Source: JBGTHB01 sp041746415
GTDB taxonomy: Bacteria; Pseudomonadota; Gammaproteobacteria; Coxiellales; Coxiellaceae
Length of the DNA stretch: 5,561 bases
Direction: 5' to 3'
NCBI GenBank assembly: GCA_041746415.1
Contig: JBGTHB010000101.1
Location: 1-5,561 of the forward strand
Shown here: positions 1-5,190 of the stretch, piece by piece
Numbering within the stretch: position 1 is the first letter of the stretch
How the letters are laid out: the number at the start of each line of letters is the position of its first letter
Made by a program: the position numbers and the translations under genes
The notes under the pieces: model-generated
What the model was told of the DNA's origin: nothing
The model's input: only the letters and a program-made list of their open reading frames with translations
Databases searched by the model: none

Positions 1-882
1 GAACACGTAAGAAAATCCATTCAGATTGATTCGCTCATTGAATACATAATCCACGAAACCACCCAATCCATCCAAGCGCATTTTGTAAAAAAATCCGCGG
101 CTCAACCCAGCTTTTCACATGAAGAACGACAAGACGCGCTAATGAAATCAACTCATCAAAAAAAGCAAGTCACCCTTGTTGCAAGCAATGCTGGTTATCT
201 GCAAACAATTAATTATGACGAACTGTTTAAGCTCGCCTGTGAACACAATCTAACTATTGAAGTGTTACATCGTCCAGGCCAGTATGTGTGGAAGGATCTC
301 GCTTTTGCACACATTTGGTCAGACCAACTTAATGTGGACTCAGCTATCGTTAAATCAATTTTGGCATGTTGTGAAATTGGCATAGACAGAACAATTGTCC
401 AAGATGTGGAATTTGGCTTTGAACAACTAGCAGAGATTGCCATTCGTTCACTTTCACCCAGCACGGCCAACCCTTTTACCGCCATCAATGCCATTGATCG
501 ATTATTTTATGGCATTAGTTTTATGGCAAATTACGCTTGCCCTCCTGCAATTTATACAGATCCACAATTCTCAATTATTCGACTAGCAATCAACACCCCC
601 ACTGTTGAAGGAATTTTATCTGTCTGTTTTGACCGCGTGGCGCAACAAGCAGCAACGGATTTATTAGTAGCAAAGCGTTTGTTACAAGGAATCAAAGAAA
701 TTCTGACAATAAAAAATTGCCAAACTTTAAAACCATTTCTATTGGCCTTTTCGGATGACTTTCATCAACAATTCACTCATGGGATTACGTCGACAGCAGC
801 AAAAGAAAAATTAAATTTGCTTTATCACCAGCTTAAAACCAGGCACTATGAAGATAATACTAAAAATATTTCTAACGCATAA
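1..882 (+). CDS. DUF2254 family membrane protein, C-terminal part (5' end outside window)
   Basis: The reading frame is open from the first base to the TAA at 880-882, giving 293 residues; the first ATG at 142 is internal, because the residues before it (IQIDSLIE, bases 25-48) also fit the family. Family-like motifs are GYLQTINYDEL at 193-225 and, at 403-504, a block running from DVEFGFEQLAEIAIRSLSP through NPFTAINAIDRL. From memory, DUF2254 proteins are roughly 400-450 residues with several N-terminal membrane helices followed by a soluble domain; the window holds only that soluble part and I see no membrane helix in it. The molecular function of the family is not known to me, so none is assigned. 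The family block usually reads ND before PFTA, where this copy has AN. It converges on the small membrane protein gene at 911-1078, leaving 28 bases between them. Confidence 0.8.
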   Translation, partial: EHVRKSIQIDSLIEYIIHETTQSIQAHFVKKSAAQPSFSHEERQDALMKSTHQKKQVTLVASNAGYLQTINYDELFKLACEHNLTIEVLHRPGQYVWKDLAFAHIWSDQLNVDSAIVKSILACCEIGIDRTIVQDVEFGFEQLAEIAIRSLSPSTANPFTAINAIDRLFYGISFMANYACPPAIYTDPQFSIIRLAINTPTVEGILSVCFDRVAQQAATDLLVAKRLLQGIKEILTIKNCQTLKPFLLAFSDDFHQQFTHGITSTAAKEKLNLLYHQLKTRHYEDNTKNISNA

Positions 883-910
883 AGTGCAAGCCGAGTTCTG
901 ATCTCTGCAC

Positions 911-1078
911 TCATTCTGATTGTGTGTTCGCCGTACTTACTTTTGGCGGAGTGTTAAGGTCAGGTATTTTAGCATGCCTGCCAAACTCAATAAAAATAAT
1001 GCCAGCGATCAAAAGCAAGACCGCAGCAATGATTAGATAAAGCGTTTTTTTCTTAAAATTCCATTTTTTTCGACTCAT
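911..1078 (-). CDS. Small single-pass membrane protein, 55 residues, unknown function
   Basis: On the minus strand an ATG at 1078-1076 opens a 55-codon frame ending in TGA at 913-911. The protein starts with a basic stretch (MSRKKWNFKKK), has one strongly hydrophobic segment at about residues 12-31 (from TLYLIIAAVLLL to IIFI), and ends in a polar, proline- and threonine-rich tail (IPDLNTPPKVSTANTQSE). The charge pattern predicts an N-in, C-out topology with the tail outside the inner membrane. AAAGG at 1086-1090 lies 7 bases before the ATG and is a fair ribosome binding site. It lies 143 bases downstream of the PRC-barrel gene on the same strand and could be read from that promoter; I saw no convincing promoter of its own. 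I do not recognise the protein. The positive-inside charge pattern, the single clean helix and the ribosome binding site argue that it is real, but homologues would be needed to be sure. Confidence 0.6.
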   Translation of the reverse strand: MSRKKWNFKKKTLYLIIAAVLLLIAGIIFIEFGRHAKIPDLNTPPKVSTANTQSE

Positions 1079-1163
1079 TTTTTAGCCTTTTAAAACGTTA
1101 CTGATTTTTGCAAACTAACAAGAAAACTTTAACCTTAATTAAACCCAATCACGCTCAAACTAT

Positions 1164-1203
1164 GCACACTCAAAATTACAGAAAATTGCAATTTCAAGTG
1201 TGC
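1164..1203. repeat. Imperfect inverted repeat between the PRC-barrel and small membrane protein genes
   Basis: GCACACT at 1164-1170 is matched by AGTGTGC at 1197-1203. Extending inward gives a stem of about 14 pairs with two mismatches and a 12-base loop, and the right side includes the 12-base palindrome AAATTGCAATTT. It lies 18 bases past the PRC-barrel stop codon. Neither strand shows a T-run directly after it, so it is not a textbook intrinsic terminator. It could stabilise the 3' end of the PRC-barrel transcript or attenuate reading into the downstream small gene. Confidence 0.4.
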
Positions 1204-1221
1204 CACTGCTGTTTAATAAAA

Positions 1222-1572
1222 TTAACCAGCGTAAAAAGTATCAATATCATTCCGCCAAGCAGGCTGCGCCATATCTGGCCAATTTTCTTTATCAAATCCA
1301 GGCGCATTTTCTAGCACTTTCTTTGATTTAGGTACAACAAATGCGTCTTCATCTTTATTGTAACTTAATGTTCTCCAAGGCAAAGCAAATAATTTTTTAT
1401 TAAAATCCAAGCCTAAAATTCCACCGAAAGACAACACAGCGTATTCAGTTTGCCCAGATATTTTATCTAAAACGATCTCTTCAACTTTTCCTATATTCTC
1501 ACCTTCATTATTAATTACATCCACGCCAATTACTTGGTTTGCTTTAACTAAGTTATGTGGTAATTCTGACAT
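1222..1572 (-). CDS. PRC-barrel domain protein
   Basis: This 116-residue protein has no signal peptide or membrane segment, so it should be cytosolic. Residues about 10-85 form a PRC-barrel: VIGVDVINNEGENIGKVEEI, then LDKISGQTEYAVLSFGG, then KLFALPWRTL. The tail LENAPGFDKENWPDM followed by a short aromatic end (DTFYAG) is a recurrent C-terminal pattern in small bacterial PRC-barrel proteins. PRC-barrels occur in photosynthetic reaction-centre subunit H and in RimM, where they mediate protein or RNA contacts; free-standing versions such as this are often linked to stress conditions, but a specific role cannot be read from the sequence. The ATG at 1572 is well supported by AGGAG at 1580-1584, 7 bases upstream, and by the promoter at 1682-1710. 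The transcript would have a leader of about 100 bases. A small membrane protein gene lies downstream on the same strand. Confidence 0.85.
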   Translation of the reverse strand: MSELPHNLVKANQVIGVDVINNEGENIGKVEEIVLDKISGQTEYAVLSFGGILGLDFNKKLFALPWRTLSYNKDEDAFVVPKSKKVLENAPGFDKENWPDMAQPAWRNDIDTFYAG

Positions 1573-1579
1573 CGTTTTT

Positions 1580-1584
1580 CTCCT
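1580..1584 (-). promoter_or_regulatory. Ribosome binding site of the PRC-barrel gene
   Basis: AGGAG on the minus strand, 7 bases before the ATG at 1572. It is one of the two strongest Shine-Dalgarno matches in the window and fixes the start codon. Confidence 0.8.
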
Positions 1585-1681
1585 AAATCAATTTGCAACT
1601 CCTTAACTTACCCGCTAAAAGCAGCATTTAAGCAGTTACATCAATTTTACAAATTAAAATTATTTACTTAACTCGCAAAAA

Positions 1682-1710
1682 AGTGTACCACATTTTGAAA
1701 TTTACCTCAA
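1682..1710 (-). promoter_or_regulatory. Sigma-70-type promoter for the PRC-barrel gene
   Basis: On the minus strand TTGAGG (1710-1705) is followed after exactly 17 bases by TACACT (1687-1682), and the -10 is preceded by TGG, giving an extended -10. Each hexamer matches consensus at 4 of 6 positions. Transcription would start near 1675, about 100 bases before the ATG at 1572. It is the most complete promoter I can see in the window. Confidence 0.6.
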
Positions 1711-1806
1711 ATTACGGCATAAAATAGAATTTAATTATTGCTTTATTTTTTAATAAAAGCATTTTGTTATTTGAAAAAAGAAGTAAAAATAAGCGGCTAT
1801 GCTTAA

Positions 1807-1830
1807 GAGCCTGTTCAAAGATCGTAATTC
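1807..1830. repeat. Solo terminal-repeat-like sequence related to the element at 3681-3840
   Basis: The first 12 bases, GAGCCTGTTCAA, are identical to both ends of the palindromic element at 3681-3840, and similarity continues weakly to about 1830. The opposite end (GAACAGGCTC) occurs only at 3831-3840 in this window, so there is no partner nearby. It reads as the remnant of a decayed copy or a one-ended fragment. The bases just before it, CTTAA, resemble the CT-TA-AG site reconstructed for the intact element. Confidence 0.5.
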
Positions 1831-1851
1831 ATAACGCTAAAATATAAAAAT

Positions 1852-3150
1852 CTAGCGCCTAGCATGATGCGCTTTAATACTATTGGAGGGTAAAAACAAA
1901 CTGAATAGAAATGCAATTAACAAACCTAATGGTAAAATTAACATGGCGTGTTGATAATTGTGCGCACTATAGACACGTGCGCCATTTAACAGTTCGCCAC
2001 TCCAATTGTAATCCAGCAACATCCCTATTAAGGGTTGCAAAATCACACTGCCCATCATTACCAGCATATTGGTAACCGCCAGTGCTGTAGCAGAAAAATG
2101 ATGCGGTGAAATTTCACGCGCCACAGCAAAACAAATCGATTGGCCGGAGCTGAACAAACCCAGACAAAATGTCAATATCATTACAGCCCATATACTTAAA
2201 CCAATATCTTCAATCAACAACAACATGACGACTGACGCTAATAAACTGCAAACCACAATCGGCAAACGACGCGAATGTGTTTTATCTGAAAGCCAACCTA
2301 AAATAGGACTACCTATCACCCAGCCTAGAAAAATAAATGAGTTGGTCAACGCCGCCAGGCTGGGGCTCATGTGATAAACGTGCGTAAAATAGGGAATACC
2401 CCATAAACCCGCAAAAACTGAGGCGGCAAGATACAGCAGCGCCCCCACCGTGCCAACATTCCATATCTGAATGTTGCTCACTACTTCCTTTAATCCTCTC
2501 AAACCATATAAAAAATTATGTTTTTTAACCAGTAAAGTGCGTTTACGCTTAGCCGCCTTATGCTCCACCATGAAAAAATATATTGCAGCCGTTAGCATAA
2601 TTCCCAATAAAATGGCAAGCCATACTGTCGCGCGCCAACCGAGTTTATCTACAAAAAAGGTCAAACTGTTATCAGCAACAAATGCCCCTATCATGCCTAA
2701 GGAGGTGGCTAAACCAGAAAAGAACGCAAAGCGATCATCCGGTAACCAGATAGTCGCGATTTTTAGTACGCCCACAAAGGCAAAAGCAGAACCAAAACCA
2801 ATTAAAAATCGCCCAATGCAAGCGATAATAAAATAATCACTAATCACAAACATAAATGCACCAACCACACAAGCCAACGCTGCCATAATTAACAGCCGCT
2901 TTGGGCCATAACGATCCATTAATACGCCTACTGGAATTTGCATCGGCGCATAAGCAAACATATAGAAAGCGGTCATTAAACCAAAACTGCCAGCGGTGAT
3001 ATGAAACGTGTGCAGCAATGAATCCTGCATTACACTCGGCATTACCCTTAGAAAAAACTCATAGCAGTAAAATAAGGCGCCTAAGCTCCATAGAAAAAAA
3101 GGCAGCCAAGGTGAGCGACGATTAAACTTAACTGTTTTTTTATGTTGCAC
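1852..3150 (-). CDS. Major facilitator superfamily (MFS) transporter
   Basis: This 432-residue inner-membrane protein has about 12 predicted helices in two halves separated by a basic cytosolic loop (about residues 197-215, KAAKRKR). The MFS signature loop between helices 2 and 3 is present as GVLMDRYGPKR (75-85), and the second-half equivalent as GWLSDKTHSRR (285-295). RFLIGFGSAFAFVGVLK (114-130) and the loop WLPDDRF are typical of a group of anion/metabolite-type MFS proteins common in gammaproteobacteria; the substrate cannot be told from sequence. Length is normal for the superfamily and no break is seen. The start is GTG at 3150; GGGTGG at 3160-3165, 9 bases upstream, is a plausible ribosome binding site, and the next methionine (residue 38) would remove part of helix 1. 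It is transcribed divergently from bamE, probably alone, from an extended -10 promoter at 3185-3193. Confidence 0.88.
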   Translation of the reverse strand: MQHKKTVKFNRRSPWLPFFLWSLGALFYCYEFFLRVMPSVMQDSLLHTFHITAGSFGLMTAFYMFAYAPMQIPVGVLMDRYGPKRLLIMAALACVVGAFMFVISDYFIIACIGRFLIGFGSAFAFVGVLKIATIWLPDDRFAFFSGLATSLGMIGAFVADNSLTFFVDKLGWRATVWLAILLGIMLTAAIYFFMVEHKAAKRKRTLLVKKHNFLYGLRGLKEVVSNIQIWNVGTVGALLYLAASVFAGLWGIPYFTHVYHMSPSLAALTNSFIFLGWVIGSPILGWLSDKTHSRRLPIVVCSLLASVVMLLLIEDIGLSIWAVMILTFCLGLFSSGQSICFAVAREISPHHFSATALAVTNMLVMMGSVILQPLIGMLLDYNWSGELLNGARVYSAHNYQHAMLILPLGLLIAFLFSLFLPSNSIKAHHARR

Positions 3151-3184
3151 TTATTTAAACCACCCTCTGTTACCAAAAACGAAT

Positions 3185-3193
3185 ACTATATCA
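3185..3193 (-). promoter_or_regulatory. Extended -10 promoter for the MFS gene
   Basis: On the minus strand TGATATAGT contains an extended -10 (TG, one base, then TATAGT, 5 of 6 to consensus). No good -35 hexamer lies 16-18 bases upstream, as is common for extended -10 promoters. Transcription would begin near 3178, giving a leader of about 28 bases before the GTG at 3150. Confidence 0.4.
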
Positions 3194-3285
3194 TCCGCTA
3201 GCTAAAAGGCGAGCATATAACGCCCGCGCTTTTGCCAAACTTATTGAGCTTTCACCCACGCTGTGGTTATTTTGAAATTTGATTT

Positions 3286-3313
3286 GCATCATACCCTGGC
3301 TTTCGGCATCATA
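3286..3313 (+). promoter_or_regulatory. bamE: Direct repeat and possible promoter upstream of bamE
   Basis: GCATCATA occurs at 3286-3293 and again at 3306-3313, exactly 20 bp apart (two helical turns). The second copy includes CATCAT (3307-3312, 4 of 6 to a -10), and TTTGCA (3283-3288, 4 of 6 to a -35) lies 18 bases upstream, so the repeat may overlap the bamE promoter. Whether it is an operator or chance cannot be settled from one sequence. Confidence 0.3.
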
Positions 3314-3348
3314 GGCTCGTAAAATTCGCGCTTATTATGAGGCTCACC

Positions 3349-3681
3349 ATGTCACTGAAAATGAAAGTTTGTGCTATCTTAATCGCTACTGCCACATTAA
3401 ACGGCTGTTATCGCATTGATGTTCAACAAGGTAATATCCTCCCCGAAAAAGCGGTTTACTCTATCCGTAATGGCATGAGCCAACAGCAAATTGAAAAAAC
3501 GTTCGGCACACCGGTTATGACTGATGTCTTTAAAGGCAATGAGCTGGTTTACGTTTACACTTTCAAACCAGGAATGGGTCAACGGCACATAAAGCGACTA
3601 CTGGTTTATTTCAAAAACGGCCGCGTAGTGAATTACACCACGGATGTTAAACAACCAAGTGCCACCATCCCTGCGCCTTAG
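3349..3681 (+). CDS. bamE: Outer membrane protein assembly factor BamE (lipoprotein)
   Basis: BamE (formerly SmpA) is a small lipoprotein of the BAM complex that folds beta-barrel proteins into the outer membrane. Counting from the ATG at 3349, a basic and hydrophobic signal peptide ends in LNGC, with the lipidated cysteine at residue 20. Asparagine before the glycine is less usual than alanine or serine. Tyrosine follows the cysteine, so no inner-membrane retention signal is seen. The mature part carries the family landmarks QGN (27-29), IRNGMSQQQIEKTFGTPVM (39-57) and a final strand LVYFKNGRV. The 110-residue length matches the family. I chose 3349 over the in-frame ATG at 3337 because GAGG at 3339-3342 lies 6 bases before it. 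The stop codon TAG uses the target TA at 3679-3680 plus the first G of the inserted palindromic element. The gene converges on rnfH. Confidence 0.92.
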   Translation: MSLKMKVCAILIATATLNGCYRIDVQQGNILPEKAVYSIRNGMSQQQIEKTFGTPVMTDVFKGNELVYVYTFKPGMGQRHIKRLLVYFKNGRVVNYTTDVKQPSATIPAP

Positions 3682-3840
3682 AGCCTGTTCAAAATCTCTT
3701 GATTCGCTGCAAAAGCAGCGTGATTGGCTAAATCATTCACGCGCCCTCGATAAATATGAATAACTATTTATCTCGGTCGGGTAAATATTTTATCTCAATC
3801 ATCTGCTTTTTCGCTAGAATCAGAGACCTTGAACAGGCTC
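3681..3840. mobile_element. MITE-like 160-bp palindromic element with TA target duplication
   Basis: The ends are GAGCCTGTTCAA at 3681-3692 and its complement TTGAACAGGCTC at 3829-3840. The arms remain similar with small gaps through most of the element and meet at a central hairpin, GATAAATA (3749-3756) and TATTTATC (3765-3772), whose midpoint is exactly the midpoint of the element. TA flanks both sides (3679-3680 and 3841-3842). There is no coding frame of useful length, so it is a non-autonomous, miniature inverted-repeat element that would need a transposase from elsewhere. A TA duplication is typical of IS630/Tc1-mariner-type transposition; ends beginning GAGCC also recall some IS5-group elements, which make a 3-bp TNA duplication, but the flanks here are TTA and TAA rather than identical. 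The family is therefore left open. Confidence 0.75.
3705..3720. repeat. Perfect hairpin inside the left arm of the MITE-like element
   Basis: CGCTGC at 3705-3710 and GCAGCG at 3715-3720 enclose an AAAA loop. The right arm carries a decayed equivalent (GCGAAAAAGCAGA when read from the other end, 3796-3815 region). Such subterminal hairpins could be transposase contact sites or RNA structures; no T-run follows, so by itself it is not an intrinsic terminator. Confidence 0.5.
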
Positions 3841-3862
3841 TAAGCAAGAAAAACATTAGGCT

Positions 3863-4135
3863 TTAACTGCGAGCACGTCTTGCTTCTTTAGGGTCTATAA
3901 GCAGCGGGCGATAAATTTCAACGCGATCGCCATCCTGCATCAGCGCATCTAACTTCGCTATCTTTCCATTTAAGCCCACTTTGTTTTTATGGAAATTAAT
4001 GTGAGGAAACTGCGCCAAAATACCAGAACGTTTAATAGCTACTGCAATAGTGCAATTGCTTTCAACTTGCAACGGTATTTCAATTTGCTGCTCAGGTGTA
4101 GCAAACGCCACCGTAATACGTAATATATTACTCAT
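3863..4135 (-). CDS. rnfH: RnfH family protein (ubiquitin-fold partner of RatA)
   Basis: RnfH is a small cytosolic beta-grasp (ubiquitin-like) protein named after Rnf complex clusters but most often encoded next to ratA; its biochemical role is not settled. The 90-residue protein aligns along its length with E. coli RnfH by eye: ITVAFATPEQQ (7-17), TIAVAIKRSGIL (29-40), KNKVGLNGKIAKLD (50-63) and the strongly conserved end DGDRVEIYRPLLIDPKEARR (68-87). I place the start at the ATG at 4135, not at an upstream in-frame ATG at 4180 that would lie deep inside ratA, because MSNILRITV matches the family N-terminus. The start overlaps the ratA stop by 8 bases (ATGAGTAA), and no clear ribosome binding site is visible, which suggests translational coupling. 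No other Rnf genes are present here. Confidence 0.9.
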   Translation of the reverse strand: MSNILRITVAFATPEQQIEIPLQVESNCTIAVAIKRSGILAQFPHINFHKNKVGLNGKIAKLDALMQDGDRVEIYRPLLIDPKEARRARS

Positions 4136-4574
4136 CGTTTGCCGCACCATACACATCGCGTGCGCGCTGACAAAAAACATCTACTAAAGTATTCGCAACT
4201 TGATTGAATAGCGGGCCAAACAATAATTCCAACACTCTAGTGGAAAACTCAAATTCCAAATTAAGACTTACCTTACAATGACCATTACCATAATCTTCAA
4301 ATTGCCAATGACCATCTAAATGTTTAAATGGCCCATTCACTAATGAAATATCCACCTGATGATACGGGTGCAACCGATTATGAGTGGTAAATGATTTATT
4401 AAATCCACCTTTAGCAAACGTTAGTTCGCCTTGCAACTCCGACTCATGGCGTGACAACACCTCACTTTTTTGGCACCACGGCACAAACTCTTTATATCTT
4501 GTCACATCATTAACTAAGCTATACATGGCTTGCTGGCTATATGGCACAATTTTTTGCCGCTTAATTTTAGGCAC
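4128..4574 (-). CDS. ratA: RatA family START-like (coenzyme Q-binding type) protein
   Basis: This 148-residue protein aligns with E. coli RatA: PKIKRQKIVPYSQQAMYSLVND (2-23), FVPWC (30-34), FAKGGFNKSFTTHNRL (53-68), NGPFKHLDGHWQF (80-92), LEFEFSTRVLELLFG (106-120) and a final amphipathic helix ending in RARDVYGAA. It belongs to the polyketide cyclase / START-like lipid-binding fold shared with the Coq10 ubiquinone-binding proteins. E. coli RatA was reported to bind the 50S subunit and block subunit association as a toxin, but the fold and its conservation fit a role in ubiquinone handling equally well. The start is GTG at 4574, supported by AGGAG at 4581-4585, 6 bases upstream. It overlaps rnfH by 8 bases and diverges from smpB, with which it may share a symmetrical -10 element. 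Confidence 0.92.
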   Translation of the reverse strand: MPKIKRQKIVPYSQQAMYSLVNDVTRYKEFVPWCQKSEVLSRHESELQGELTFAKGGFNKSFTTHNRLHPYHQVDISLVNGPFKHLDGHWQFEDYGNGHCKVSLNLEFEFSTRVLELLFGPLFNQVANTLVDVFCQRARDVYGAANDE

Positions 4575-4580
4575 TTAACG

Positions 4581-4585
4581 CTCCT
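4581..4585 (-). promoter_or_regulatory. ratA: Ribosome binding site of ratA
   Basis: AGGAG on the minus strand, 6 bases before the GTG at 4574. Its strength decides in favour of the GTG start; smpB on the other side has no comparable site. Confidence 0.75.
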
Positions 4586-4635
4586 TCTATTCTAAATTCC
4601 AATATCACCCATGAGATGAAGCCCAACAAATATGT

Positions 4636-4666
4636 GCTATTATAGCGTCCACCATGAGCAAACCAA
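4636..4666. promoter_or_regulatory. Divergent promoter with a shared symmetrical -10, ratA and smpB
   Basis: GCTAT (4636-4640) and ATAGC (4642-4646) form a perfect inverted repeat around a central T. Read on the minus strand it holds a perfect TATAAT (4644-4639), with TTGGTT (4666-4661, 3 of 6 to a -35) 16 bases upstream, suiting ratA-rnfH. Read on the plus strand it holds TATTAT (4638-4643, 5 of 6) preceded by TGC (4635-4637), an extended -10 suiting smpB. The plus-strand -35 position is poor. The minus-strand -35 would lie within the first codons of smpB. Confidence 0.5.
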
Positions 4667-5130
4667 GTAAAAAAATGCCCGACCGACTGATCGCCCAAAA
4701 TAAAAAGGCGCGACATGATTACTTCATCGAGCAAACGTTCGAGGCCGGACTTGTGCTCGAAGGCTGGGAAGTAAAAAGCATGCGCGATGGGCGAGCGCAA
4801 TTACGGGACAGTTATGTGATATTAAAAAACGGCGAAGCCTGGCTCATAGGCGCGCACGTCTCTCCTTTAAAAACAGCTTCCACTCACATCAATCCAGAAC
4901 CAACTCGCACCCGCAAATTATTACTGCAACAAAAAGAGCTGGAAAAACTTTACGGTGCTGTTAATCAAAAAGGCTATACCGTGGTTGCTCTGGATTTACA
5001 TTGGCAGCGCCATTATGCCAAAGCATTAATTGGCTTGGCTAAAGGCAAAAAGCAACATGACAAGCGCGAAACAGAAAAACAACGTGAATGGCAACGTGAA
5101 AAGCAGCGCGTATTAAAAAACGTACGTTGA
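4654..5130 (+). CDS. smpB: SsrA (tmRNA)-binding protein SmpB
   Basis: SmpB binds tmRNA and delivers it to stalled ribosomes for trans-translation, tagging the incomplete protein for degradation. The 158-residue length is that of the family (about 160 in E. coli). Family blocks in order are NKKARHDYFIEQTFEAGLVL (16-35), GWEVKSMRDGRAQLRDSYV (37-55), ASTHINPEPTRTRKLLL (75-91), LEKLYGAVNQKGYTVVAL (96-113) and the C-terminal tail KGKKQHDKRETEKQREW (130-146). That basic tail enters the empty mRNA channel of the ribosome. The ATG at 4654 gives an N-terminus of the right length before ARHDYF. No Shine-Dalgarno sequence precedes it, and the best promoter would start transcription only a few bases upstream, so the message may be almost leaderless. 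It diverges from ratA and is followed by an intrinsic terminator. The tmRNA gene itself is not in the window. Confidence 0.96.
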   Translation: MSKPSKKMPDRLIAQNKKARHDYFIEQTFEAGLVLEGWEVKSMRDGRAQLRDSYVILKNGEAWLIGAHVSPLKTASTHINPEPTRTRKLLLQQKELEKLYGAVNQKGYTVVALDLHWQRHYAKALIGLAKGKKQHDKRETEKQREWQREKQRVLKNVR

Positions 5131-5164
5131 CAGCAGTTTCGTACCGCACCTTTTTGGCGTAAAT

Positions 5165-5190
5165 ATACTCATTTCACTGGGTATTTTTTT
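5165..5190 (+). terminator. Intrinsic terminator after smpB
   Basis: ATACTCA (5165-5171) pairs with TGGGTAT (5178-5184), a 7-bp stem with one G-U pair and a TTTCAC loop, followed by an unbroken run of T through 5190. It ends smpB transcription 35 bases after the stop codon. The stem is AT-rich and of modest strength. The T-run overlaps the complement of the convergent aroC stop codon (5189-5191). Confidence 0.6.

Larger units (their letters stand above)
1573..1851. other. AT-rich intergenic region between MFS and PRC-barrel genes
   Basis: This 279-base gap is clearly richer in A and T than its neighbours. It contains the PRC-barrel leader and promoter, a perfect 7-bp AT hairpin in the leader (AATTTTA at 1643-1649 and TAAAATT at 1655-1661), a solo transposon-like end at 1807-1830, and the short stretch after the MFS stop codon. 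I see no coding frame in it on either strand and no strong intrinsic terminator for the MFS gene. The best candidate is the weak 5-bp hairpin CGCTA/TAGCG spanning about 1835-1857, which overlaps the MFS stop codon. Confidence 0.6.

Noticed and set aside
213..494. Minus-strand open frame of 93 codons
   Set aside because: It is antisense within the DUF2254 coding region, and the plus strand carries the family motifs.
883..911. Inverted repeat AGTGCA / TGCACT between DUF2254 and the small gene as a terminator
   Set aside because: The stem is only 6 pairs with a 17-base loop. There is no T-run on the plus strand and only a TTTAT on the minus strand, too weak to call.
1108..1314. Plus-strand open frame of 68 codons
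   Set aside because: It starts with TTG, has no ribosome binding site, crosses the inverted repeat and runs antisense into the conserved C-terminus of the PRC-barrel gene; the composition does not look like protein.
2471..2836. Plus-strand open frame of 121 codons
   Set aside because: It is wholly antisense inside the MFS transporter gene, whose own protein is convincing; this is a shadow frame.
4135..4180. Longer RnfH start at the ATG at 4180
   Set aside because: The added 15 residues do not fit the RnfH N-terminus and lie entirely inside ratA; the ATG overlapping the ratA stop fits better.
3863..4574. ratA-rnfH as a new toxin-antitoxin system
   Set aside because: The pair has the two-gene layout of such systems, but both proteins are recognisable, widely conserved housekeeping-type families in their usual setting next to smpB and bamE. 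RatA's toxin label comes from E. coli work, and nothing here indicates a mobile addiction module.
4567..4800. Minus-strand open frame of 77 codons reaching from smpB to the ratA start
   Set aside because: It is antisense to the conserved N-terminus of smpB and resembles no protein I know; the region is explained by smpB and the divergent promoter.
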